Shown here: positions 33,573 to 43,069 of the stretch, one piece after another
Numbering within the stretch: position 1 is the stretch's first letter
Layout of the letters: each line of letters starts with the position of its first letter
NCBI GenBank assembly: GCA_938022935.1
Contig: CALIHL010000133.1
Span: 1-54,493, forward strand
DNA: 54,493 bases
Origin: an uncultured Saprospiraceae bacterium
GTDB taxonomy: Bacteria; Bacteroidota; Bacteroidia; Chitinophagales; Saprospiraceae
Direction of reading: 5' to 3'
Notes under the pieces: model-generated
Seen by the model: the letters and a program-made list of their open reading frames with translations, nothing else
What the model was told of the DNA's origin: nothing
Database searches by the model: none
Translations under genes and position numbers: made by a program

Positions 33573-34799
33573 CTAGTGCGAAGAAGTCAACAACAATTCC
33601 AAGGCCGCAAACTTCAATTGAAATCTCTTAGCCAAGTATTCATTAGTGACATGGCCTTGGTAGGTATACACTCCGTTGCGGATGCCTTCATAGTGATAAA
33701 GGATATCTGATAGCTTTTGACCATTTCCGATTCTAAGGATGAGGGGTGTTAGTATGTTGCTGATCGCCATCGAGCTCGTCCGAGCAACATTAGAAGCTAT
33801 GTTGGGCACACAGTAGTGAGTTACTCCATATTTGACGAAAGTCGGCTTGTCGTGACTGGTGATCTGAGAAGTTTCAAAGCATCCACCTTGATCGATACTT
33901 ACATCCATGATGACAGACCCTTTCTTCATGTTGTTGACCATCTCTTCTGTGACGATTATGGGGCAACGACCTGTTTTAGAGTGGATCGCTCCTACGACCA
34001 CATCTGCGCTTGTAAGCTGATAAGCAACATATTCTGGATTGATGGAAGAAGTATGAAGCTGCCGGCCGATCTTGTTTTGAAGCCTTATGATTTTATAAAT
34101 GTCATTGTCAAATATCCTAACCGATGCGCCCAGTCCAAGTGCTGTTCTTGTAGCATGTTCTCCTACTACACCTGCCCCGAGTATAACCACTTTAGCGGGA
34201 GGCACTCCAGAGACACCGCCTAACATCACACCTCTACCACCGGAAGTATTGGTCAAGAGATTAGAAGCAATCATTATAGCCATCCTACCAGCTATCTCAC
34301 TCATGATTCTGATCACTGGGAAAGATCCATCCTCATATCTCAAATGCTCCATTGCTATGGCCGTGATTCGCTTTTTCTTCAACTTCTCCATATACGGACC
34401 AGAGATCAGAGGCAGTTGCAATGGAGTGATGAGTATTTGTCCTTCAGACATCAAGTCGAGTTCATCGATTGTTGGAGGGGCGCTCTTTATGATGATACCT
34501 GCGCTATAGACACGCTTGACATCACTGCTGATCTCCGCTCCCGCCGATGTAAAGTGATCATCTGTAAACAAGCTGTTGCTTCCTGCCTTACTCTCGACTA
34601 TTACTTTATGACCATAACCAACCAAAGATCTGATAGAGTTAGGGACCAGAGCCACGCGACATTCTCCATAATGATTTTCCTTAGGTACACCAATGGATAG
34701 CCCTTCTCCTTTGGTTCTTACCTCGAGTGTTTCCACTTGAGTTTCGTATTGACCTTTTGCAAAAAAGGATGAAAATTTATACTTGTCGCTTCCTGACAT
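33573..34799 (-). CDS. ald: Alanine dehydrogenase
   Basis: A 408-aa protein of the AlaDH/PNT family. It interconverts alanine and pyruvate with NAD and ammonia. An extra ~35 N-terminal residues precede the usual start LSIGVPKENHYGECRVALVPNSI; then SAGAEISSD, the PLQLP region, the nucleotide fold VVILGAGVVGEHATRTALGLGASVRIFD, and MDVSIDQGGCFETS with the catalytic Asp, plus VPNIASNVARTSS. It is 51 bp downstream of tsaE in the same direction. The tsaE-ald order is common in Bacteroidota, so co-transcription is likely. Confidence 0.9.
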   Translation of the reverse strand: MSGSDKYKFSSFFAKGQYETQVETLEVRTKGEGLSIGVPKENHYGECRVALVPNSIRSLVGYGHKVIVESKAGSNSLFTDDHFTSAGAEISSDVKRVYSAGIIIKSAPPTIDELDLMSEGQILITPLQLPLISGPYMEKLKKKRITAIAMEHLRYEDGSFPVIRIMSEIAGRMAIMIASNLLTNTSGGRGVMLGGVSGVPPAKVVILGAGVVGEHATRTALGLGASVRIFDNDIYKIIRLQNKIGRQLHTSSINPEYVAYQLTSADVVVGAIHSKTGRCPIIVTEEMVNNMKKGSVIMDVSIDQGGCFETSQITSHDKPTFVKYGVTHYCVPNIASNVARTSSMAISNILTPLILRIGNGQKLSDILYHYEGIRNGVYTYQGHVTNEYLAKRFQLKFAALELLLTSSH

Positions 34800-34850
34800 G
34801 ATCCAGATTTCTCTATCGAGTGAAGATATATTAATTATCTCAACTGAAGG

Positions 34851-35285
34851 TTATGCTTCCATAGTGCCTTGGTGAGCAGTAATTGTGAATGTTCTTTGAT
34901 CGTCTTCAACGTTGATATTTATCATAACATATGGATCATCAATCAGATCCATGATGAGTCCCGGCCACTCTATGATGTTGTAGCTCTCACTTCCGTATAT
35001 GTATTCCTCGATTCCGATGTTGAGCGCTTCATCAATCTCCCTTAGCCGATACATGTCCATATGATAGACGGAGTGAGTAGCGTTTCGATATTCATTGATG
35101 ATTGAGAATGTAGGACTGCTGACGTCTTCGTCTACGCCAAGAAGTTTCATCCATTCTTTCACGAGCGTTGTTTTGCCCGCACCCAGATCACCCTTAAGCA
35201 GGAAGATCTTATACTCGTCCATGAGAGATATGAGGTGAGTCGTAACCTTGCTGAGTGATGATATATCTTGTACTGCTATTATCAT
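34851..35285 (-). CDS. tsaE: tRNA t6A biosynthesis ATPase TsaE
   Basis: A 144-aa cytoplasmic ATPase. It has Walker A GDLGAGKTTLVKEW (residues ~33-46), the SPTFSIINEYRN motif and a YHMDMYRL strand, then NIIEWPGL, all typical of TsaE (YjeE). With TsaB and TsaD it makes threonylcarbamoyladenosine at position 37 of ANN-decoding tRNAs. Length is normal. A TATATTTG box lies 13 bp upstream of the ATG. Confidence 0.93.
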   Translation of the reverse strand: MIIAVQDISSLSKVTTHLISLMDEYKIFLLKGDLGAGKTTLVKEWMKLLGVDEDVSSPTFSIINEYRNATHSVYHMDMYRLREIDEALNIGIEEYIYGSESYNIIEWPGLIMDLIDDPYVMININVEDDQRTFTITAHQGTMEA

Positions 35286-35298
35286 GATATCGCTTTCG

Positions 35299-35306
35299 CA
35301 AATATA
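35299..35306 (-). promoter_or_regulatory. Possible -7 box for tsaE
   Basis: TATATTTG on the minus strand fits TAnnTTTG, 13 bp before the tsaE ATG and 11 bp past the stop of the upstream gene. No clear -33 TTG. Confidence 0.35.
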
Positions 35307-35317
35307 GTTTACACAGG

Positions 35318-35905
35318 CTATTCTGCTAGTAGATTGTATTCTAATCGTGGTACTTCTTTTACAATTCCTGCAGCCAAGTTTTCTAGTCGTATATTACCAA
35401 TGCGCACACGCAACAATCTCAGTGTAGGATATCCCACTGCAGCAGTCATTTTTCTAACTTGACGAAACTTACCTTCCGTTAAAGTAATGGATACCCAACA
35501 GGTAGGGCCATGACGATCATCGCGTATCTTCTTGATTCTCGGCGGAAAGTTGGGTTTAGGATCGAGTAGGGAGGCCTTGCACTTTTTAGTTGTATACTTT
35601 ACACCCTCAAACCCTATCTCAACTCCATTTCTAATTTGCTCTAGTGCTTCAGCTGTTATGTTGCCATCGAGTTGAGCATAATATTCTTTTTCGACCTTGC
35701 TACTACAGATGGCATAGCTTACTTTCCCATCTGTAGTTAATAATAGCAAACCTTCAGAGTCCTTATCTAATCGCCCAATAGACATCGTCCCTTCTGGAAA
35801 TTCTCCCAACTCACCCAAGAGCTTCTTCTTTCGATTATCCTCGAGCTTAAACTGACTCAGATAACCAAATGGTTTGTGTATGATAAAGTGACGGTGTTTG
35901 GACAT
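35318..35905 (-). CDS. Ribosomal pseudouridine synthase, RluE/RsuA family
   Basis: A 195-aa protein without an S4 domain, as in RluE. The catalytic motif is GRLDKDSEGLLLLTTDG (Asp at about residue 46), preceded by the HKPFGYLSQF entry and followed by VEKEYYAQLDG and LTEGKFRQVRKMTAAVGYPTLRLLRVRIG. It isomerises uridine in 23S rRNA (position 2457 in E. coli RluE). It is 32 bp upstream of tsaE on the same strand. Subfamily assignment to RluE is likely, but RsuA/RluB relatives are close. Confidence 0.88.
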   Translation of the reverse strand: MSKHRHFIIHKPFGYLSQFKLEDNRKKKLLGELGEFPEGTMSIGRLDKDSEGLLLLTTDGKVSYAICSSKVEKEYYAQLDGNITAEALEQIRNGVEIGFEGVKYTTKKCKASLLDPKPNFPPRIKKIRDDRHGPTCWVSITLTEGKFRQVRKMTAAVGYPTLRLLRVRIGNIRLENLAAGIVKEVPRLEYNLLAE

Positions 35906-35925
35906 GTGATGACTCTACATTTCTA

Positions 35926-36318
35926 CTAGTTGAGTTCCAACTGGCTACTTACTATTCTTTTTAAGAGCATACTTGTGATCCGTTTGTTCATTGGCTTTTC
36001 ATGTTGGAGGTAGAACTGATATTCTTGAGTCGTCATCTGTCCTATGACCATACCTCTGAGCTGATGTGCATTCTTTGTATCGCGAAATAATAGCTGTGAC
36101 AGATATGCCTCCTTTTCTTCTTTCTTGATTTGATGATACTTGTTTTTCTTTGTAACGATCTCTGACTTAGCAAAAGCCATAACCAGTTCGTGTTGCATTT
36201 TCAGAATAGGTCTAAGTGTTACATTTTGAAATCGTTCTTCTGCCGTCATTTCCTTTTCCATATCGATACTAGATAGAATTGGCCGGATATTTAAGCGATC
36301 TTCCATTGATTCAGACAT
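35926..36318 (-). CDS. Conserved Bacteroidota protein of unknown function
   Basis: A 130-aa soluble protein from the ATG at 36318 (the frame opens three codons earlier with TTG). It is largely helical and basic: AEERFQNVTLRPILKMQHELVMAFA, then KNKYHQIKKEEKEAYLSQLL, RGMVIGQMTTQEYQFY and NKRITSMLLKRIV. I recognise this pattern from small Bacteroidota proteins often mislabelled as glyoxalase, although no glyoxalase fold is visible. It lies 20 bp upstream of the pseudouridine synthase gene, so probably the same operon. Confidence 0.7.
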   Translation of the reverse strand: MSESMEDRLNIRPILSSIDMEKEMTAEERFQNVTLRPILKMQHELVMAFAKSEIVTKKNKYHQIKKEEKEAYLSQLLFRDTKNAHQLRGMVIGQMTTQEYQFYLQHEKPMNKRITSMLLKRIVSSQLELN

Positions 36319-36432
36319 AGTCAGCAAAGTAAGCTAAGATTCATCTAAAATTCGCAAGCGGGTGCGAAATCGAAAAGCATATAGCATATATATAAGTGAT
36401 GGGATAACAATTTCTATCATCCGTTTAATACC

Positions 36433-36452
36433 TGACATAATGTCACATGACA
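36433..36452. promoter_or_regulatory. Compound palindrome upstream of miaB
   Basis: TGACA-TAA-TGTCA-CA-TGACA: three alternating 5-bp half-sites forming two overlapping palindromes, 68 bp before the miaB ATG, in the gap shared with the divergent small gene. Confidence 0.4.
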
Positions 36453-36519
36453 ATTCTGATTGTCTTATCTTCGCTGATCCAAGTAATATCAATCGCTAAA
36501 AAGTAGAAGAAGACGGAGT

Positions 36520-37977
36520 ATGTATAATGATAACCCGACGATAAACGATATAAAAGACGAACTTAATACTGGACACAATACACCACTTTCTGAAGAAAGA
36601 CAAGGTGAAGTGCTTGAGATGGACGTCAAAACAGGTGAAGCTTCAAAGCGATTTTATATAGAGAGCTATGGCTGCGCGATGAACTTCAGTGACAGCGAGA
36701 TAGTCGCATCTGTTCTATCCAAGCACGGTTATGCATCGACTCGTGTGATGGAAGAGTCTGATCTGATTTTGATCAACACTTGTTCAATAAGAGAGAAGGC
36801 AGAGCATACAGTAAGGCAACGACTATCAATATTCAACAAACTAAAATCTACTAAGCCAGACCTTGTTGTAGGCGTCTTGGGTTGCATGGCAGAGCGACTG
36901 AAAGCTAAATTTTTAGAAGAAGAGAAGATTGTAGATATAGTTGTTGGCCCAGACGCATATAGAGACCTACCCGGGCTGGTAGCTGGTGCTGAAGCTGGAC
37001 AAAAGGGAGTCAATGTACTCTTGTCAAGAGAAGAGACTTATGCAGATATCTCACCACTTAGGTTAGATAGTAATGGCATCACAGCATTTATATCTATCAT
37101 GAGAGGATGTGATAACATGTGTTCTTTTTGTGTGGTTCCTTTTACAAGAGGAAGAGAGCGCAGTAGATCGGCATTTACGATTGTAGCAGAAGCGCAGGAC
37201 TTATTTGATCGTGGATATCGCGAAGTGACTCTGTTGGGACAAAATGTAGACTCTTACAAATGGAAAAATCCAGAAAGTGAGAATCAAGTCACGTTTGCTG
37301 AACTCTTGATGATGGTAGCTGATGTTCATCCTGATCTAAGAGTGAGATTCTCGACATCACATCCAAAAGATATGACTAATGATGTCTTGCACGCTATGGC
37401 GAAGTATGAAAACATTTGTAATTATATCCACCTACCCGTTCAATCAGGAAGCTCAAGAGTACTTGATCTGATGAACCGTACTTATGACAAAGAGTGGTAT
37501 AAAGAGAGAGTAGAAAGTATATATAAGATCATACCTGATTGTGCTATCTCAAGTGACATTATTTGTGGTTTTTGTACCGAGACTGAAGAGGATCATCAAG
37601 AAACGTTGGATATGATAGACTTCGCTGAGTATAGCATGTCTTATATGTTCTTTTATTCAGAGCGTCCTGGCACATTGGCGGCTCGAAAGTATGAAGACGA
37701 CATCCCACTTGAAGTAAAAAAACGACGACTAACTGAAGTGGTCGATCGTCAGATGAATATGTCCTTCGTTCACAATAAAAAGGACATAGGAAAAACTTTC
37801 AAAGTATTGATTGAAGGAGATTCTAAAAAATCGGATCAGCAATTTAAAGGCAGGAATAGTCAAAACAAAATGATCATATTTACAAAAGTCGGAGATTATA
37901 AACCGGGAGAGTATTGTCACGTAAAAGTAACAGAAGTAACAAGGGCTACTTTGTTAGGTAATATAGTAGAATTATAA
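36520..37977 (+). CDS. miaB: tRNA (N6-isopentenyladenosine-37-C2)-methylthiotransferase
   Basis: A 485-aa radical-SAM enzyme that adds the methylthio group to i6A37 of tRNA. It has an N-terminal UPF0004 domain with three cluster cysteines ([34 protein letters not shown]), the radical-SAM motif [17 protein letters not shown] (C-x3-C-x2-C), [16 protein letters not shown] and a C-terminal TRAM domain ([11 protein letters not shown]...). About 40 residues precede the usual start (RFYIESYGC), as is often seen in Bacteroidota. It heads the conserved order miaB - sigma54-type activator - lptE - secG - groESL. Confidence 0.95.
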   Translation: MYNDNPTINDIKDELNTGHNTPLSEERQGEVLEMDVKTGEASKRFYIESYGCAMNFSDSEIVASVLSKHGYASTRVMEESDLILINTCSIREKAEHTVRQRLSIFNKLKSTKPDLVVGVLGCMAERLKAKFLEEEKIVDIVVGPDAYRDLPGLVAGAEAGQKGVNVLLSREETYADISPLRLDSNGITAFISIMRGCDNMCSFCVVPFTRGRERSRSAFTIVAEAQDLFDRGYREVTLLGQNVDSYKWKNPESENQVTFAELLMMVADVHPDLRVRFSTSHPKDMTNDVLHAMAKYENICNYIHLPVQSGSSRVLDLMNRTYDKEWYKERVESIYKIIPDCAISSDIICGFCTETEEDHQETLDMIDFAEYSMSYMFFYSERPGTLAARKYEDDIPLEVKKRRLTEVVDRQMNMSFVHNKKDIGKTFKVLIEGDSKKSDQQFKGRNSQNKMIIFTKVGDYKPGEYCHVKVTEVTRATLLGNIVEL

Positions 37978-38008
37978 TAATAGAGATTAAGAAACTACAA
38001 GTTCTAAT

Positions 38009-39292
38009 TTGAAAATACAAAGTGTAAAACAACGATTTGGTATCATCGGGAGATCGGAACAATTGGACCGAGCCCTAAGTAAAGCTATACGAGTAGCCAA
38101 TACCGACCTTACTGTTCTTGTGCAAGGAGAAAGTGGAGTAGGGAAAGAGGTTATATCTAAGATCATTCACCAATTGAGTGCTCGTAAGCACAACACTTTT
38201 ATAGCAATCAACACTGGAGCACTTCCAGAAGGAACCATAAACTCCGAGCTCTTCGGGCATGATAAAGGAGCCTTTACGGGCGCGACAGGAGATAGAAAAG
38301 GATATTTTGAAACGGCTGGAGGAGGTACGATCTTCTTGGATGAGATCGGGGAGATGCCGTTGGATACACAAGCTTACTTGCTTCGTGTATTAGAATCAGG
38401 AGAGTTTATAAGAGTAGGGTCTTCCGTTGTGCAGAAAACAGACGTCAGAGTTATTGCTGCAACCAATGTTGATCTTTTAGAAAAAGTAAGACAAGGTAAG
38501 TTTAGAGAAGACCTTTACTATAGATTAAATACGGTGCCCATCGTTGTTCCTTCGTTGAAAGAAAGAAGGGAAGATATTTATATGCTATTTAGAAAGTTTA
38601 CACTGGACATAGCAGACAAATATCGTAACGATCCTGTGATGTTGGATGCCCAAGCAAAAGAGCTTCTTGTTAATTACGCTTGGCCAGGAAATATCAGAGA
38701 ACTTAGAAATGTCGCTGAGCAGCTTTCTATTCTTTCGGAAGACAGATTGATTACGCCAGAGCGATTAATCGAGGTGCTACCTACAATCACCAGTAGGAAT
38801 CTGCCACAGATAAGAAACGGTAGTGACAACGATTATCACGAGCGTGAGATCTTGTATAAGGTGCTATTTGATATGAAGAATGACCTTAACGATCTTAAGT
38901 CATTGATCTTTGAGTTGATTCGCAATAATGATCTTGAAGTTTCAAATGTGCAAAGCTTAAAACCTCTGACATTAAGTACTGGTGGAAGACCAGCTCCACA
39001 AGAGTTTTTTGATCAACCGCCAACATTAACCAAGATTGCTGAAGAATCAAGAAGAGCGCCTGATTTGAGTTATTACCCAGGTGAAGTAGCTCAAGAGTCT
39101 CCAGTATTGATTAACAAAGGAGCATATGCAGAAAGTGAGATTGTCGAAGACAATCTTTCTTTAGAAAGTATGGAGCGAAGTATGATCTCGAAAGCATTGA
39201 AAAAACATGGAGGCCGAAGAAAAGAAGCGGCATTGGAGTTAGGTATATCTGAAAGAACTCTCTACCGTAAAATCAAGAATTATGGGATGTAG
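38009..39292 (+). CDS. Sigma54-dependent-type AAA+ transcriptional activator
   Basis: A 427-aa protein with a TTG start. It has no receiver or other N-terminal sensor: the AAA+ domain starts at once, with Walker A GESGVGKEVISK, the sigma54 loop GAFTGA within GHDKGAFTGATGDRKGYFE, Walker B GGTIFLDEIGEMP and LYYRLNTVPIVVPSLKERREDI. A long linker follows, then a Fis-type helix-turn-helix (ALKKHGGRRKEAALELGISERTLYRKIKNYGM). It should activate RpoN promoters. Lack of a sensor suggests constitutive activity or control by a partner. It overlaps lptE by 11 bp. Confidence 0.9.
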   Translation: MKIQSVKQRFGIIGRSEQLDRALSKAIRVANTDLTVLVQGESGVGKEVISKIIHQLSARKHNTFIAINTGALPEGTINSELFGHDKGAFTGATGDRKGYFETAGGGTIFLDEIGEMPLDTQAYLLRVLESGEFIRVGSSVVQKTDVRVIAATNVDLLEKVRQGKFREDLYYRLNTVPIVVPSLKERREDIYMLFRKFTLDIADKYRNDPVMLDAQAKELLVNYAWPGNIRELRNVAEQLSILSEDRLITPERLIEVLPTITSRNLPQIRNGSDNDYHEREILYKVLFDMKNDLNDLKSLIFELIRNNDLEVSNVQSLKPLTLSTGGRPAPQEFFDQPPTLTKIAEESRRAPDLSYYPGEVAQESPVLINKGAYAESEIVEDNLSLESMERSMISKALKKHGGRRKEAALELGISERTLYRKIKNYGM

Positions 39293-39806
39293 GATTGCAT
39301 TCGCCATATTGTTGATGTCTGCAGTCTTATCTGGTTGCTCTTTTGGATTTAAAGGTATCTCTATACCACCTACAGTTAATACCTACTTCGTAGATCAGTT
39401 TCAAAATGGTGCGGGTAACGCGCCACCTGACATCGGGCAAAGATTTAGTGATCTACTGAAGGATAGAGTTACCCGTAACTCAAGATTGAATTATAGTGAA
39501 GATGGACCTGATATAGAGTTTTCTGGTACGGTGACCACCTTCTCGGTTACATCGGTTGCACCAGAGAGATTAGATAGCGATTCTGGATTAACAGAATTTG
39601 GTAGTACGCTTAACAGGTTGAACATCTCAGTACAAGTGGACTATATAGATAATCAAGACGATGAAGCTTCTTGGTCCCAGAGTTTTTCATTTTTTGAAGA
39701 CTTCGAAGCGACAACTATATTGAGTGATGTTCAAGATGAGTTAATAGACAATATCTTTGAGCAACTGACCACTGATATCTTCAATAAGTCATTCACTAAC
39801 TGGTAA
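39282..39806 (+). CDS. lptE: LptE-like LPS-assembly lipoprotein
   Basis: A 174-aa lipoprotein with signal ending SAVLSGC (Cys19). The pattern SFGFKGISIPPTVNTYFVDQFQN...LPP-like...IGQRFSDLLKDRVTRNSRL is typical of the Bacteroidota LptE (LPS translocon component at the outer membrane that plugs LptD). The rest is beta-rich. It overlaps the 3' end of the sigma54 activator gene and is 2 bp before the next gene, as in other Bacteroidota genomes. Confidence 0.85.
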   Translation: MGCRIAFAILLMSAVLSGCSFGFKGISIPPTVNTYFVDQFQNGAGNAPPDIGQRFSDLLKDRVTRNSRLNYSEDGPDIEFSGTVTTFSVTSVAPERLDSDSGLTEFGSTLNRLNISVQVDYIDNQDDEASWSQSFSFFEDFEATTILSDVQDELIDNIFEQLTTDIFNKSFTNW

Positions 39807-39808
39807 CA

Positions 39809-40546
39809 ATGGCACGACGTAAGCTTATAGAATATCTCAATGACCCAACGCTACTTCATTCGATTAGCGTGGAGGAGATGCAAGCTTGGGCTGATGAAGT
39901 TCCATATGCAGGTTTAGTGCAGAGATTGCTTGCTCAGAAGTTAGCTTTAGAAGGTACAGAAGGAGTATTTACCGATAAGGCTAATACAATGGCTATCATC
40001 TCTAACGCCAACCCCGAGCATACTATAAGAACTATAGAGGACTTCAAACAGATGTTGCTATCAACAGATGAAAACCAAACTAATCAAAATGTAAGTTTGG
40101 CCCCACCCATCATGACAAGTGCTGAGATCAAGCCCGAGGTTGAAGATGTGATGCCAACTGGACATGGGATCTCCGATCAAGATCAGGAATTGGTGGACAT
40201 GGAGATGAATGATCGTGTCATAGAATCAGAATCTTCAGAAGCCGCGGAGGTAGTTATAAAAAAGCAAAAAGAGGAAGCGACATCGGAAGGACTTGCATTT
40301 GAGGTGCAAGAAGAATCAGACTTTACTCAATGGCTATCTGGTTTAAAATCTATAGATACGGACCGTGATGAAGACACTGATCTCCAGTTAAAAGAGAAGG
40401 CGTTAGCTTCAACGGCATTAGCTGAGCTGCTAGTATCACAGGGGCATTATGCCCGAGCTATAGAGATGTACAAAGTCCTCATGTTGAAAAATCCACAAAA
40501 AAGTTCTTTCTTTGCCGCTCAAATCGAAAAGTTAGAAGTTTTATGA
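39809..40546 (+). CDS. Conserved Bacteroidota protein with C-terminal TPR-like repeat
   Basis: A 245-aa acidic protein, probably cytoplasmic. An N-terminal helical part (RKLIEYLNDPTLLHSISVEEMQAWADEVPYAG) is followed by a long low-complexity acidic stretch (~95-175), and the end has a TPR-like pair: TALAELLVSQGHYARAIEMYKVLMLKNPQKSSFFAAQIEKL. Function unknown. Its fixed place between lptE and secG suggests a role in envelope biogenesis. It overlaps secG by 4 bp. Confidence 0.75.
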   Translation: MARRKLIEYLNDPTLLHSISVEEMQAWADEVPYAGLVQRLLAQKLALEGTEGVFTDKANTMAIISNANPEHTIRTIEDFKQMLLSTDENQTNQNVSLAPPIMTSAEIKPEVEDVMPTGHGISDQDQELVDMEMNDRVIESESSEAAEVVIKKQKEEATSEGLAFEVQEESDFTQWLSGLKSIDTDRDEDTDLQLKEKALASTALAELLVSQGHYARAIEMYKVLMLKNPQKSSFFAAQIEKLEVL

Positions 40547-40809
40547 TCACAATGCTAACTGTTGCTATTGCGCTCGTCTGTGTCCTACTCATAGTCGTTG
40601 TCTTGATACAAAATCCAAAAGGAGGAGGACTCGATTCTACCTTCGGAGGTGGTGGTGCAAGCCAAATGTTTGGTGCTGCGAAATCCACAGACTTAATAGA
40701 GAAGATAACTTGGGGTTTAGCGATTACTCTCTTTGTCCTTTGCATAGTCACTGCGGTGATCGTAAAGAACTCTGCAGGTCTAAGCGGCTCGGTACCTCTT
40801 ACACGATAA
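40543..40809 (+). CDS. secG: Preprotein translocase subunit SecG
   Basis: An 88-aa inner-membrane protein with two hydrophobic helices and the SecG signature between them: VVLIQNPKGGGLDSTFGGGGASQMFGAAKSTDLIEKITW. It assists SecYE during protein export. ATG overlaps the preceding stop (ATGA), indicating translational coupling. Confidence 0.93.
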   Translation: MITMLTVAIALVCVLLIVVVLIQNPKGGGLDSTFGGGGASQMFGAAKSTDLIEKITWGLAITLFVLCIVTAVIVKNSAGLSGSVPLTR

Positions 40810-40901
40810 TATATACAAGCGGTCGCACATTCTTCCGTAACAACCATACTACTGACATACTTGCTGATTAGCAGTAAGGGACTTTAGATATATTCACATA
40901 C

Positions 40902-40918
40902 TTGGCAGATATCCTGCT
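40902..40918 (+). promoter_or_regulatory. Candidate sigma54 promoter upstream of groES
   Basis: TTGGCA-GATATCC-TGCT: GG and GC spaced as in the -24/-12 consensus TTGGCACG-N4-TTGCW, 101 bp before the groES ATG. A second partial match begins at 40940 (TTGGCAT with GA in place of GC at -12). The nearby sigma54-type activator makes this plausible, but short motifs are weak evidence. Confidence 0.35.
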
Positions 40919-41018
40919 AAAATGACAGATGACATACAATTGGCATAAGAACTGATGTAAGTGCTATGTCAAGTAATATTACAATAACTAATAAAGCACA
41001 TTTTACAAATCAATAACT

Positions 41019-41291
41019 ATGAGTTTAAAACCAATCAATGATCGTGTTGTGGTGAAGCCAGCTCCCGCTGATGCTAAAACCAGTGGAGGTATCATTATAC
41101 CGGATACTGCTAAAGAAAAACCACAAAAAGGAAAGATAGTCGCAGTTGGACCAGGAAAAGACGGTAACAAACTAACTGTGAAAAAAGGAGATACAGTCCT
41201 TTACGGGAAATATGCTGGTCAAGAACTAGAATATGAAGGTAAGGAGTATTTAATCATGAGAGAAGATGACATCCTCGTAGTCATCGGCTAA
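41019..41291 (+). CDS. groS: Co-chaperonin GroES
   Basis: A 90-aa protein, normal length. It has the GroES fold and the family's opening [36 protein letters not shown] (mobile loop at ~17-32), a [15 protein letters not shown] roof segment and [13 protein letters not shown] at the end. It caps the GroEL ring during protein folding. It is 37 bp upstream of groEL. I see no CIRCE element (TTAGCACTC inverted repeat) upstream, so HrcA control is not supported. Confidence 0.97.
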   Translation: MSLKPINDRVVVKPAPADAKTSGGIIIPDTAKEKPQKGKIVAVGPGKDGNKLTVKKGDTVLYGKYAGQELEYEGKEYLIMREDDILVVIG

Positions 41292-41328
41292 TTGACCTAT
41301 TAACTAAAGATTCAAAATATAGATATAG

Positions 41329-42963
41329 ATGGCAAAGCAAATAATATTTGATACTGAAGCAAGAGCGAAAATGAAGTCTGGCATTGACCAGCTCGCAAAT
41401 GCAGTTAAAGTAACACTCGGACCAAAAGGAAGAAACGTAGTTATCCAGAAGAGCTTTGGAGCTCCTCAAGTAACTAAGGATGGTGTTACAGTTGCTAAGG
41501 AGATAGAGCTTGAAGATCCAGTAGAAAACATGGGAGCTCAGCTTGTAAAAGAAGTTGCCTCAAAGACTGCTGATGCAGCTGGTGATGGAACAACAACTGC
41601 AACTGTCTTAGCTCAAGGTATGGTAAACGCTGGTATGAAATACGTGGCAGCAGGAGCTAACCCAATGGACCTTAAGAGAGGTATCGACAAGGCTAAAGAT
41701 GCAGTAATCGCTAATCTTAAGAAGCAAAGCACGATCATCGGTAACGACTTCAGCAAGATCCAGCAAGTTGGATCTATTTCAGCTAACAATGACGAGGAGA
41801 TTGGCGCATTGATTGCTGACGCTATGAAGCGTGTAAGCAAGGACGGTGTGATCACTGTTGAAGAAGCTAAAGGAACCGAGACTTATGTTGAGGAAGTGAT
41901 GGGTATGCAGTTTGATAGAGGATATCTATCACCATACTTCGTGACTAATGCAGAAGACATGAAGACTGAATATGAGAACCCTCTTGTCTTGATACATGAC
42001 AAGAAGATCTCAAATACAGCTGATATAATCCCTATCTTGGAAAAAGCAGCTGGAGCAGGTCGTCCACTATTGATCATAGCAGAAGATGTAGAAAGCCAAG
42101 CGCTTGGACTTCTTGTAGTGAACAGATTGAGAGGTGGCCTTAAAGTTGTTGCTGTAAAGGCACCAGGATTTGGTGACAGAAGAAAAGCAATGCTTGAGGA
42201 CATCGCTATCCTTACTGGAGGTACTGTAATCTCAGAAGAGAAAGGATATAAGCTTGATGGTGTAGAATTAGAACATCTTGGTACGGCTGAAAAGATCACA
42301 GTAGATAAAGACAATACTACAGTTGTAGATGGTGCTGGTAAGAAGAACGCTATCAAAGCGAGAATCAACCAGATCAAGCAGCAGATCGAGACAACTACTT
42401 CTGACTATGATAGAGAGAAGCTCCAAGAGCGTCTTGCTAAGTTATCAGGTGGTGTAGCAGTACTTTACGTAGGTGCTTCTACAGAAGTTGAGATGAAAGA
42501 GAAGAAAGATAGAGTTGATGATGCACTTCACGCTACACGAGCAGCGGTTGAAGAAGGTATCGTAACTGGTGGAGGTGTTGCACTTGTAAGAGCTATGGGT
42601 GCCTTAGCAAAGCTTCAAGGAGATAACGAAGATGAGAACATGGGGATCCAGATCGTGAAGAAAGCTTTAGAAGCGCCACTTCGTACGATCGCTGATAATG
42701 CTGGTGTTGACGGATCAGTTGTCCTTCAAGCTGTTATGACAAGCAAAGGATCTAACGGATACAATGCTAAGACAGACAAATATCAGGATCTTAAGAAAGC
42801 TGGTGTTATCGATCCAACAAAAGTGACTCGTATCGCTATGGAAAACGCAGCTTCAATCGCTGGTATGGTATTAACGACAGAAGCAGTTATAAACGATAAA
42901 AAAGAGGCTGCTCCTGCTATGCCTCCTATGCCTCCAGGTGGTGGTATGGGTGGTATGATGTAA
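41329..42963 (+). CDS. groL: Chaperonin GroEL
   Basis: A 544-aa protein, normal length. It has the equatorial-domain nucleotide motif [13 protein letters not shown] with Asp87-type catalytic residue, apical-domain substrate-binding segments, [34 protein letters not shown] and the usual Gly-Met-rich tail ending GGGMGGMM. It folds cytoplasmic proteins in an ATP-driven double ring with GroES. A strong terminator follows 26 bp after the stop. Confidence 0.98.
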   Translation: MAKQIIFDTEARAKMKSGIDQLANAVKVTLGPKGRNVVIQKSFGAPQVTKDGVTVAKEIELEDPVENMGAQLVKEVASKTADAAGDGTTTATVLAQGMVNAGMKYVAAGANPMDLKRGIDKAKDAVIANLKKQSTIIGNDFSKIQQVGSISANNDEEIGALIADAMKRVSKDGVITVEEAKGTETYVEEVMGMQFDRGYLSPYFVTNAEDMKTEYENPLVLIHDKKISNTADIIPILEKAAGAGRPLLIIAEDVESQALGLLVVNRLRGGLKVVAVKAPGFGDRRKAMLEDIAILTGGTVISEEKGYKLDGVELEHLGTAEKITVDKDNTTVVDGAGKKNAIKARINQIKQQIETTTSDYDREKLQERLAKLSGGVAVLYVGASTEVEMKEKKDRVDDALHATRAAVEEGIVTGGGVALVRAMGALAKLQGDNEDENMGIQIVKKALEAPLRTIADNAGVDGSVVLQAVMTSKGSNGYNAKTDKYQDLKKAGVIDPTKVTRIAMENAASIAGMVLTTEAVINDKKEAAPAMPPMPPGGGMGGMM

Positions 42964-42989
42964 TCAGAGACATCATCTTTTTGACATAC

Positions 42990-43024
42990 AAGGATCCTTG
43001 GTTTCGCCAAGGATCCTTTTTTTA
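42990..43024 (+). terminator. groESL terminator
   Basis: AAGGATCCTTGG (42990-43001) and CCAAGGATCCTT (43007-43018) are perfect inverted repeats around a 5-nt loop followed by a T-run. Confidence 0.9.
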
Positions 43025-43057
43025 TACCATCAGATCTATTAAACTTAGATATACACT

Positions 43058-43065
43058 TACATTTG
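43058..43065 (+). promoter_or_regulatory. Predicted -7 box for the MscS-type channel gene
   Basis: TACATTTG, a perfect TAnnTTTG match ending 4 bp before the ATG; transcription would start at or within a few bases of the start codon. No clear -33 TTG. Confidence 0.45.
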
Positions 43066-43069
43066 ATTC

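Noticed and set aside
33816..34700. Three plus-strand ORFs of 118-136 codons opposite ald
   Set aside because: They are out-of-phase antisense frames of a strongly conserved alanine dehydrogenase gene.
40810..41018. CIRCE heat-shock element before groES
   Set aside because: No TTAGCACTC-N9-GAGTGCTAA inverted repeat is present.
41613..42377. Long minus-strand ORFs opposite groEL
   Set aside because: Antisense of highly biased groEL codons commonly gives open frames; no independent start signals or domains.
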